The notes under the pieces are model-generated. The model saw nothing but the letters and a program-made list of their open reading frames with translations, had not been told where the DNA came from and did not search any database. Both the position numbers and the translations under genes were made by a program. From positions 115,483 to 179,482 of the forward strand of contig JAJDCS010000009.1 in assembly GCA_029260715.1 (NCBI GenBank): DNA of 64,000 nt. The letters are read 5' to 3'. Below, piece by piece: positions 28,345-35,867 of this stretch (its first letter is position 1; the number at the start of each line of letters is the position of its first letter). The DNA comes from Phycisphaeraceae bacterium. GTDB taxonomy: Bacteria; Planctomycetota; Phycisphaerae; Phycisphaerales; Phycisphaeraceae.

Positions 28345-29748
28345 TCAAACGTGCTGGAGCTTGTTGATCCCGTTCCGCGCGGCAATCTTGTACGCCTCGG
28401 CGAGCGTGGGGTAGTTGAAGACGTTGTTCAGGAAGTAATCAACGGTGCCGTTGAAGGCCATGACCGCTTGGCCGACGTGAATCAGCTCCGTCGCGCCGGT
28501 GCCGATCGCGTGCACGCCCAGGATGCGGTGGTCTTCTTGGTGGATCAATAGCTTGAGCATGCCGTTGGTGTCGCCCACCAGGTGGCCCCGTGCCAGCTCG
28601 GCGTACTGAGCGATGCCCGCTTCATAAGGGACGCCCGCCTCGGTCAGTTGGGCCTCGGTCTTGCCGACCATGGAGATCTCCGGCACCGAGTAGATCCCGA
28701 AGGGGAACAAGTCGGGCATGGAGCGGACCTCGATGCCGAACGCGTGGCAGACAGCCATGCGGCCCTGCTCCATGGCCGTGCTGGCCAAGGCCGGGAAGCC
28801 GATCACGTCACCACAAGCGTAGATGTGCTCCACGCGGGTCTGATAATTCTCGTTCACCTTCAGCCGCTCGCGGTCGTCGAACTCCAGCCCAACGTTCTCT
28901 AAGCCCAACGCCTTGCACACGCCCTGACGACCCACCGCGTAGAGCAGGGTCTGGCTACGCAGGTGCTTGCCCGACTCGAGCGTGGCCTGCACACGAACGC
29001 CGTCCCCGTTATGGGGCTCAACACGGCTGATCTGCTCGACTTTTTCACCCAAGCGTAGCGTGACACCCATGCGGCGCATGTGGTACTGAAACGCCTCGAC
29101 GATCTCGTGGTCCAGGAAGCCCAACACCTGCGTCCGACCCTCGATCAGCGTGACGCGCACGCCCAGCGTGGCCATGATGCACGCGTACTCGCAGCCGATC
29201 ACACCGCCGCCCACCACAATGATGCTCTTGGGCAGTTGGTCTAGCTGGAGCAGACCGTCGGAGCAGAAAATCGTCTCTTCATCAAACGGCACACTCTCAG
29301 GCCGCGCCGGCTTGGTGCCCACCGCCACAACAAACTTATCGGCCGTCAGAAGCTCCGATTCGTCTTTACGCTTCACCTGCAGCAGGTTCGGGCCTTCGAA
29401 ATGGGCGTCGCCCCAGATCAGGTCCACGTTGTTCCGGTCGAACGCGTCGCGGATGACGCTCAACTCGCCGTTGATCACCTGCTGGCTAACCGAGATCAGG
29501 TCGGCGATGGTCACGGTGCGTTTGACGCGGTGACGCGTGCCGAACAAGTCACGCTTGCCGGCGCCTGTCAGGTGCAAGGAAGCCTCACGCAGAGCCTTGG
29601 AAGGGATCGTGCCCGTGTTGATCGCCGCACCACCGACCACGTTGTTCTTTTCGATGATCGCCACCCGTTTACCGAGCTTGGCCGCCTGGATCGCCGCCTT
29701 CTGCCCCGCCGGGCCCGTTCCGATAACCGCGATGTCGTAATGTCTCAT
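28345..29748 (-). CDS. sthA: Soluble (Si-specific) NAD(P)+ transhydrogenase
   Basis: A flavoprotein that moves hydride between NADPH and NAD+. The 467 aa protein has an N-terminal FAD site (GTGPAGQKAAIQAAK), the GGAAINTGTIPSKAL block in which the redox-active Cys pair of related disulfide reductases is absent, the NAD(P) motif VVGGGVIGCEYA (about 182-193), the second FAD motif YACGDVIG, and the C-terminal dimerisation domain. The missing Cys pair is what separates SthA from lipoamide dehydrogenase. It stands alone, converging with the chemoreceptor gene. Confidence 0.93.
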   Translation of the reverse strand: MRHYDIAVIGTGPAGQKAAIQAAKLGKRVAIIEKNNVVGGAAINTGTIPSKALREASLHLTGAGKRDLFGTRHRVKRTVTIADLISVSQQVINGELSVIRDAFDRNNVDLIWGDAHFEGPNLLQVKRKDESELLTADKFVVAVGTKPARPESVPFDEETIFCSDGLLQLDQLPKSIIVVGGGVIGCEYACIMATLGVRVTLIEGRTQVLGFLDHEIVEAFQYHMRRMGVTLRLGEKVEQISRVEPHNGDGVRVQATLESGKHLRSQTLLYAVGRQGVCKALGLENVGLEFDDRERLKVNENYQTRVEHIYACGDVIGFPALASTAMEQGRMAVCHAFGIEVRSMPDLFPFGIYSVPEISMVGKTEAQLTEAGVPYEAGIAQYAELARGHLVGDTNGMLKLLIHQEDHRILGVHAIGTGATELIHVGQAVMAFNGTVDYFLNNVFNYPTLAEAYKIAARNGINKLQHV

Positions 29749-30019
29749 AGTGACCAGCTTTCGCTATTGCCTTGGCCCCTCGCGTCCAGGTCTTGCTACG
29801 TCTTTTCATCGGATAGACACAGTGAAGAATTAACGCCTGTACCGCCTCCCCAGGCCCTTGACCCCACTGAAGTTGGCTACGATCGGGGTAGCCGCTTTAT
29901 CAAGCACGCCGCATTGACGATACCGATACAGCCGCATATGCTGTTTTATCTGAGCGGACATGGTCTCGGCCAAGGGAGATTCGGCGTCAAATTCTACTTT
30001 TAGTAAAAAGGATCAAACC

Positions 30020-30637
30020 ATGAAATCATTCATACCTATGCAACTGACCGCCGCGGCGGTGGCTGTGTTTGTGCTCACCGTCGCTCCGGCCAGAGCCGAC
30101 AGAACAATCGATGATTTTGAGACTTACCAGAAGGGCCAGATTATCGGCAAGAGCTGGGATTCCACGCCCTGGCGGCGGTTCGGCCTGGCGACCAACGACA
30201 ACATCGTCGCCACCGCTACCGACGGGAAGGTCATCTCAGGCACACGCAGCGCCGAGTACGGCGCGTTCTGGCCCAACCGGTTCGGGGCCATCCGCTTCGT
30301 CTTTACCGAAGCGACCGATCTTAACCAGTTTAACGAAGCGAGCGTCAAAATCCGCTCCGACTACGCCACCACCAACACGGCCGTAAAGATCGCCATCAGC
30401 AACGGCACAACAACCTACATCAGCGCCGCCGGCCAAGGCGTGACCAACAAAGTGCAACACATCCTGTTTAGCCTCGACCCGTCGAACATGACCCTTGCCG
30501 ACGGATCGGACAGCTACGCCGACGTCGTCACCAACGCCACCATGATCGGTCTGGACTTCACCAGCAGCGAAGGCCAGTACACCGAGTCCATCATCTTCGA
30601 CGACTTCGAGCTACACAGCGCCGCCGAGGGGTGGTAA
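30020..30637 (+). CDS. Secreted protein with jelly-roll-like domain
   Basis: About 205 aa with a clear signal peptide (MKSFIPMQLTAAAVAVFVL, cleavage near ARA-D). The mature protein begins RTIDDFETYQKGQ and is beta-rich, with patterns like carbohydrate-binding-module-like domains (KVISGTRSAEYGAFWP, IIFDDFEL at the C-terminus). No catalytic residues or sorting signal are visible. AAGGATC precedes the ATG at 30020; the longer frame from 29960 lacks a signal peptide at its start. A strong terminator follows. Role unknown. Confidence 0.65.
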   Translation: MKSFIPMQLTAAAVAVFVLTVAPARADRTIDDFETYQKGQIIGKSWDSTPWRRFGLATNDNIVATATDGKVISGTRSAEYGAFWPNRFGAIRFVFTEATDLNQFNEASVKIRSDYATTNTAVKIAISNGTTTYISAAGQGVTNKVQHILFSLDPSNMTLADGSDSYADVVTNATMIGLDFTSSEGQYTESIIFDDFELHSAAEGW

Positions 30638-30681
30638 ACCACACACTCAGCCCCACGCGAGCCGCTTCAAAATCAAGCATC

Positions 30682-30717
30682 AAACGAGCCAGGCACCCGC
30701 TTGGCTCGTTTTTTTTA
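30682..30717 (+). terminator. Intrinsic terminator after the secreted-protein gene
   Basis: Stem AACGAGCCA / TGGCTCGTT with a ten-base loop, followed by seven or more Ts. Confidence 0.88.
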
Positions 30718-30783
30718 TTGACGCGCCGCTTCGCGTACCGGAAAATCACGGGTGGTCATAGCCGGTTTGGCTGCCTGTAAACA

Positions 30784-31896
30784 ATGAACCCCACCACGCT
30801 CAAAATCGGCACCGTCGAGCTGCGATCCAACCTGTTGCTCGCACCGATCGCGGGGTACTGCGACTTGGCGTTCCGGCTGGTGGTGCGCAAGATCGCCTGC
30901 CCACTACCCGGCGATCTCGCGCAACCGGGCCGCGTCGCCGGCGTCGGGCTTGCGTGTACCGACCTGCTGTGCCCCCAGGCGGTGCTCAACGAAAACACCA
31001 AGTCGATGTGGCTCGCGGCCACCTGCCCCGAAGACCAACCCCTGTGCATGCAACTCTACGGCGTGGACCCGGACATCATGGCCCAAGCGGCGGTGTGGGC
31101 CCAACAACACGGCGCCACAATCATCGACATCAACATGGGCTGCCCCGTCGACAAGGTGACTAAAAAGAACGGCGGGTCCAAGCTGCTGTGCGACCCGCAG
31201 GGCACGATCAAACTCGCCAAGCGTTTGGTCGACGCTGTGGGCGTCCCCGTAACCGCGAAAATCCGCCTGGGTTGGGACGACGGCTCCATCGTAGGCCCCA
31301 CGCTGGCGCCGGCATTGGCGGACGTGGGCATCGCGGCGGTCACCGTCCACGGCCGAACCACCGAGCAGATGTTCCGCGGGTCGTGCAGGATTGACGGGAT
31401 CACCCAAGTTGTTCAAGCCGTGAAAAAACACCACCCGCAAGTCCCCGTCATCGGCAACGGCGACGTCAAGACCCCTCAAGACGCCAAGCGCATGCTCGAC
31501 ACCACCGGCTGTGACGGCGTCATGATCGGGCGCGGCGCGCTGGGGCAGCCATGGATCTTCCGCGACGCAGCCTATTACTTAGCCACTGGGGAACTGCCGC
31601 CGCCGCTGTCGCGAGTGGACAAAGCTCGCATCGTGCTCGAACACTTTGAAACGCTGCTACGCCTGCGCGACGAACGCGTCGCATTGAACATGATCCGCCC
31701 ACGCATGAGCTGGTACTCCCCCCACCTCCAACCCTGGCCGGGCCTGCGGCGGGAGATGCACGTGATCAAGACAGCGGACCAATTCCGCGAATACATGGCC
31801 CAAGGGATCGCGCGGATCGAAGCGGGGCTACCCGCAACGGACACATCCGCGCCACGTGAGCACAGACCAGCCGATGAGTTGATGCACACGGGTTAA
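30784..31896 (+). CDS. tRNA-dihydrouridine synthase
   Basis: An FMN enzyme that reduces uridine in the tRNA D-loop using NADPH. The 370 aa protein has the TIM-barrel start LLLAPIAGYCDLAFR, the catalytic Cys in INMGCPVDKVTKKNGGS (Cys120), KIRLGWDDG, VHGRTTEQMF, and the FMN phosphate block GNGDVKTPQDAKRML plus GVMIGRGALGQPW, followed by the helical tRNA-binding C-terminus. It is closest to the DusB-type group. An insert of about 15 residues follows VVRKIACPLPG. It is not linked to fis or other partners here. Confidence 0.92.
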   Translation: MNPTTLKIGTVELRSNLLLAPIAGYCDLAFRLVVRKIACPLPGDLAQPGRVAGVGLACTDLLCPQAVLNENTKSMWLAATCPEDQPLCMQLYGVDPDIMAQAAVWAQQHGATIIDINMGCPVDKVTKKNGGSKLLCDPQGTIKLAKRLVDAVGVPVTAKIRLGWDDGSIVGPTLAPALADVGIAAVTVHGRTTEQMFRGSCRIDGITQVVQAVKKHHPQVPVIGNGDVKTPQDAKRMLDTTGCDGVMIGRGALGQPWIFRDAAYYLATGELPPPLSRVDKARIVLEHFETLLRLRDERVALNMIRPRMSWYSPHLQPWPGLRREMHVIKTADQFREYMAQGIARIEAGLPATDTSAPREHRPADELMHTG

Positions 31897-32095
31897 GCGG
31901 CAGGCCGGGCATCTTGCCATGCACACTGACGCCACACCTCCTTCGATACCCCGCCAACTAGCTGCCATGTGGCACATCGATAACCCTTTGACATTGCGTA
32001 TTATAACGTCCTTTATGATACACAAACATTTTCGGTAGGGGGGGCAACCCTTCGCGGTTTACATATGAGCAAGCAGACGCTGTTTTGGAAGCCTC

Positions 32096-32101
32096 TATAA
32101 T
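32096..32101 (+). promoter_or_regulatory. -10 box upstream of the YHYH gene
   Basis: TATAAT 29 bases before the ATG at 32131. No matching -35 box is clear. Confidence 0.35.
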
Positions 32102-32130
32102 TTGATGAACAGCATTCGGAATGCAATACC

Positions 32131-33153
32131 ATGAAAATCTACAAAGTGTTGGCCTTGGCTGGCCTCGTGTCTTTACTCGTGATCCTGTGGTTACTGTGGC
32201 CACGCAGCAAAACAATTCCTCTGGATGTCGTGCAACCAGTGAATCCAGCATTCTTCTTTGAAGAAAATTTAGTCGAGCCTGTTAAAAAGGAAATACGCAC
32301 TCTAAGCGATGGCACGGAAGCAGAGTGTTACGTCCTTACCTTCAAAAAAGTTCTACTTGAGCACGAAATTGGCCCTTGGGCTCCCACGCATGTGCGGGAC
32401 GGAAAAGAGAAGGGGGGAATCTGGTTCAAGGAGGGAAAAGTTTACGATATTGACGGTCAGTTCATCGCTCATCTGAATGAGCTCTACGACGACTCCGAAT
32501 GGGACATGGTTCGTGAAGACGGCAGCATCAAGGTGACCGAAACGAGAGAAGCTTTTGAGCTGGCAGCGAGACCCAATGTCGACCCACGCTACCACAATCA
32601 CGTTGTCGAATGCCCACCAGAAGTTGACGAATGGAAGAGTGACCACGCCGTTTACGTTATCCCGGTTAAACCTGTCTACCGTTCGATATCAACTCGATTG
32701 GGACATGGCCCGGCCGGACTTGCTTTCAACGGAGTCAACTTTGACCCCCCGGCACCCATTCACGCCATTATCGGCGCACACACGATCGCCCCGTTCGACC
32801 ATTCAGGCGGACATGTGAATCCGCATGTCGGCTACCACTACCATGCCGCGACGGGGCACACGAAAGAGGTCGAGCAACCCGACAACCATGCCCCAATGAT
32901 TGGATACGCACTCGATGGATTTGGTATTTATGCCCAGATGGACAAGAACGGCATGAAATCAACCGACCTCGACGAATGTAGTGGTCACTACGATGAAGTC
33001 CGAGGTTATCACTACCACGTCAGTGCTCCGGCAGAGAACCAAATTATCGGTGCCTTTCGAGGCATTCCGGGAAGTCTTCGCATCAAAAAAGTGGAAGTTC
33101 CTCGAATATCAGAGTCAAGTGCAGTGGACGACCAAAATGGTCAAACAGAATGA
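32131..33153 (+). CDS. YHYH-domain exported protein
   Basis: A 340 aa protein with an N-terminal membrane helix (about 5-25, LALAGLVSLLVILWLLWP). The C-terminal half is a YHYH domain: GGHVNPHVGYHYHAATG, PMIGYALDGFGIYAQM and CSGHYDEVRGYHYHVS, with the repeated YHYH motif. The domain is found in exported proteins of marine bacteria and has no firm function; the His clusters suggest metal binding. Base composition is lower in GC than the flanking genes, and the gene is followed by dispersed repeats, so it may have come by transfer. It stands alone. Confidence 0.78.
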   Translation: MKIYKVLALAGLVSLLVILWLLWPRSKTIPLDVVQPVNPAFFFEENLVEPVKKEIRTLSDGTEAECYVLTFKKVLLEHEIGPWAPTHVRDGKEKGGIWFKEGKVYDIDGQFIAHLNELYDDSEWDMVREDGSIKVTETREAFELAARPNVDPRYHNHVVECPPEVDEWKSDHAVYVIPVKPVYRSISTRLGHGPAGLAFNGVNFDPPAPIHAIIGAHTIAPFDHSGGHVNPHVGYHYHAATGHTKEVEQPDNHAPMIGYALDGFGIYAQMDKNGMKSTDLDECSGHYDEVRGYHYHVSAPAENQIIGAFRGIPGSLRIKKVEVPRISESSAVDDQNGQTE

Positions 33154-33253
33154 CACGTTAATATCGTTCGGTGTCCTTAGAACTATACATAATCGGCCTT
33201 CGCGGTCCGTGTTTCCTGTTCGTCGCTGCGCGTTGACGGGTAATCCGTGTGCT

Positions 33254-33279
33254 ACGGCCAGCGAGCGTAGCGAGTCGGC
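33254..33279 (-). repeat. 26-bp dispersed repeat (inverted copy)
   Basis: The reverse complement of this stretch is identical over 26 bases to 54780-54805 (core GACTCGCTACGCTCGC). It is internally near-palindromic (GCGAGCGTAGCGAG). Confidence 0.85.
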
Positions 33280-33415
33280 TGTGCTAGATATCTGCTGTAT
33301 CCGGGCAGGTCCGGGCCTACTTTGTTACCAGAACGGTAGGGTGTGCTTTAGAGCACCTGGCGTGATTATCTTTGATGGATGTTCGGTGGTCGTTGACATG
33401 GCGAACCCGCATTTC

Positions 33416-33442
33416 ACGGCTTGCAAGCAAGCCGTGCCACCC
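33416..33442 (+). repeat. Hairpin plus TGCCACCC repeat
   Basis: An 8-bp stem ACGGCTTG / CAAGCCGT with loop CAAG is followed directly by GCCACCC. The copy at 54674-54702 has the same plan (stem, then TGCCACCC) but a different stem sequence. Confidence 0.65.
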
Positions 33443-33536
33443 AGTCAATCAAATTTATAAATGCAACGTGCTATAGCACACCACGAACAGACAACAAAAG
33501 ACACGAAGAAAGTGGGCGGTACCCACCTTACGGAAC

Positions 33537-34277
33537 TTATTCGACTTGCTTGCCCTGCTGCCGCAGGAACTCTGAGTACCATTCTTTGAACTGATCGTAA
33601 TCGGGGAACGCCTTGATCGCGGCTTGATACCACCGATCCGCCTCGTCAAACTGCCCCGTCTTAGCCAGTGCATTTGCCAGAAAAATCATGGCCCAGCCAT
33701 CTTCCGGGTCAAGCTCGATGGCTTTCTTAAGAGCATCAATCGATTCGACAAACTCACGATCGAATAGCAACTCTCGGCCCAACGCTTGCCATGCAAGTTG
33801 ATAGTTGGGGTCGAGTTCAATCGCGTAACGATAATGCAAGATCGCTTCATAGCGGGATTCGTCTTTTGTCGCTTCGCCTAGCAGGTACCAAGCCTCTTCG
33901 AAATCGGGTTCACACTCGATGGCTTTCTCGCACGCGGCGCGGGCTTCCGCGTAGCGGTCTAAAGAACACATCAAAACATCCGCAAGGATGCAATACGCAT
34001 CAACCCTGGGGTTGTCATCGATACTTTGTTGGATCATCCCGAGCCCCTTCTCGATTTCGCCAACACGGACACAGGCCCTTCCTAGTACTACACGGAAATC
34101 CGCTTTGGGGTTGAGCTGGGCCACTTTTTGATAGGCCTGGAGAATTTTATGCTCAACACCTATGTATTCTTCGTCGAGAAAATCACCGTAGTCCTTCCAC
34201 AACCGCCAGTTTTCAGGGTTCTGCTGAAGTTGGGATTGAAACTGTTTAAGCCGTTGATCGACGGGGTCGGGTATCAT
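33537..34277 (-). CDS. Tetratricopeptide-repeat protein
   Basis: A 246 aa soluble protein built mostly of TPR units of about 34 residues between about 30 and 235 (for example AIECEPDFEEAWYLLGEAT, AIELDPNYQLAWQALGREL, AIELDPEDGWAMIFLANAL). No signal peptide, membrane helix or extra domain. TPR arrays bind partner proteins; the partner is unknown. It is on the same strand as gltA upstream with 143 bases between; a shared transcript is possible but not shown. Composition is somewhat lower in GC than gltA. Confidence 0.8.
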   Translation of the reverse strand: MIPDPVDQRLKQFQSQLQQNPENWRLWKDYGDFLDEEYIGVEHKILQAYQKVAQLNPKADFRVVLGRACVRVGEIEKGLGMIQQSIDDNPRVDAYCILADVLMCSLDRYAEARAACEKAIECEPDFEEAWYLLGEATKDESRYEAILHYRYAIELDPNYQLAWQALGRELLFDREFVESIDALKKAIELDPEDGWAMIFLANALAKTGQFDEADRWYQAAIKAFPDYDQFKEWYSEFLRQQGKQVE

Positions 34278-34420
34278 TACACTTCGATTCGTACACCATA
34301 GCCGGGTAGGGTTCGTGATTCGCGAACCACGAGTACCACACTGACATTCTTATGCTTGAATGGCCACCTATGGCAAGCCTTACTGGGAACAACTGAACAG
34401 TCACCTTTGAAGCCCGCCCC

Positions 34421-35713
34421 CTACCGCTTCTCAAGCGGCACATAATCCCGTTGCGTGTGGCCGGTGTATATCTGACGGGGGCGGTTGATGCGGGCGTTGG
34501 GGTCGTTGTGGACTTCCTTCCACTGGGCGATCCAGCCTGGCATGCGCCCGATGGCGAAGATGACCGTGAACATGTTCACGGGGATGCCCATGGCGCGCAT
34601 GATGATGCCGGAGTAGAAGTCGACGTTTGGGTAGAGGTTGCGGTCTTTGAAGTAGCTGTCTTTCAGGGCGACGTCTTCGAGGTGGCGGGCGATGTCTAGG
34701 AGCGGGTCTTTGACGTGTAGCTTGGCTAGAACCTTGTCCGACGCGGCTTTGAGGATCTTGGCGCGTGGGTCGAAGTTTTTGTAGACGCGGTGGCCGAAGC
34801 CCATCAGGCGCACGCCCGATTCCTTGTCCTTGACCTTCTCCATGAACTGGTTGAGGTCGGTCTTGTTGTCCTGGATCTGCTGAAGCATCTCCAGCACGGC
34901 GACGTTTGCCCCGCCGTGCAGCGGCCCCCACAGGGCGCACACGCCGGCTGAGCAGCTAGCGAAAAGGTTGGCCCCGCTCGACGCGACCATGCGCACCGTG
35001 CTGGTCGAGCAGTTTTGCTCGTGGTCGGCGTGGAGGATGAGGATCTGGTTCAGCGCGTCCACGACCTCGTCCGACGGCTCGTAGGGCTTGTTGGGCCGGG
35101 AGAACATCATGTGCAGGAAGTTCGGGCAGTACCGCAGGGCCGGCATGGGGTACATCATGGGGTGGCCGATGGAGGTCTTGAAGCTGGCGGCGGCGATGGT
35201 GCGTACCTTGCTGATCAGGCGGGCCGAGGCGGACTCGAACGTGTCCTCGCTCTCGAGCTTCATAATGTCGGGGTGGTAGCAGCTACAAGCGTTGATCATG
35301 GCGGACAAGATGGCCATGGGGTGCGAGCTGGCGGGGAACATGTTGAAGTGCTTGTGCAAACCCTCGTGAAGCAGCTCGTGCTCGGTCAGCAGGGCACGGA
35401 AGCTGTCGATTTGTTCTTTGTTGGGAAGCTCGCCATGGATCAGCAGCCAGGCGGTCTCGACGAATGTGCTCTTCTCAGCGAGCTGCTCGATCGGGATGCC
35501 CCGGTAGCGGAGGATGCCCTTCTCGCCGTCGATGTAGGTAATGGAAGACTGGCACGAGCCGGTGTTGGCGTAGCCGTTGTCGAGGGTGATGTAACCGGTC
35601 GAGCCGCGTAGCTTGGAGATGTCCACGCCACGCTCGTTTTCCGTGCCCACGACCACGGGCAGTTCCAGTGACTGTCCGTCCAGTTCCAGCTTAGCGGTTT
35701 CTGTGTTGCTCAT
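34421..35713 (-). CDS. gltA: Citrate synthase
   Basis: Condenses acetyl-CoA with oxaloacetate. The 430 aa protein matches the type II (GltA) class: N-terminal strand domain with KLELDGQSLELPV, the YRGIPIEQLAEKS block, catalytic His residues in ADHEQNCSTSTVR and WGPLHGGANVAV, and catalytic Asp in GFGHRVYKNFDPRAK. Length is typical of the hexameric NADH-sensitive class. Stands alone between the TPR gene and mutS on the minus strand. Confidence 0.96.
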   Translation of the reverse strand: MSNTETAKLELDGQSLELPVVVGTENERGVDISKLRGSTGYITLDNGYANTGSCQSSITYIDGEKGILRYRGIPIEQLAEKSTFVETAWLLIHGELPNKEQIDSFRALLTEHELLHEGLHKHFNMFPASSHPMAILSAMINACSCYHPDIMKLESEDTFESASARLISKVRTIAAASFKTSIGHPMMYPMPALRYCPNFLHMMFSRPNKPYEPSDEVVDALNQILILHADHEQNCSTSTVRMVASSGANLFASCSAGVCALWGPLHGGANVAVLEMLQQIQDNKTDLNQFMEKVKDKESGVRLMGFGHRVYKNFDPRAKILKAASDKVLAKLHVKDPLLDIARHLEDVALKDSYFKDRNLYPNVDFYSGIIMRAMGIPVNMFTVIFAIGRMPGWIAQWKEVHNDPNARINRPRQIYTGHTQRDYVPLEKR

Positions 35714-35867
35714 ACAGGCTGTCCCAGCGAAAGTCGATGCCCACGCCTCCGTCTTTGTGTTGGTGGTACTTAACGATACGTTAACAACGCTACATCCCGC
35801 GCCGCGTTAGTGTAACGGGAACAGACTTTTCTTACCAGTTTGAGGCGTCGGGGGGCGGGCGGCCAAT

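Larger units (their letters stand above)
33154..33536. other. Intergenic region rich in dispersed repeats
   Basis: About 380 bases between the convergent YHYH and TPR genes. It holds the 26-bp repeat at 33254-33279 and the hairpin repeat at 33416-33442. I see no gene. Confidence 0.6.
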
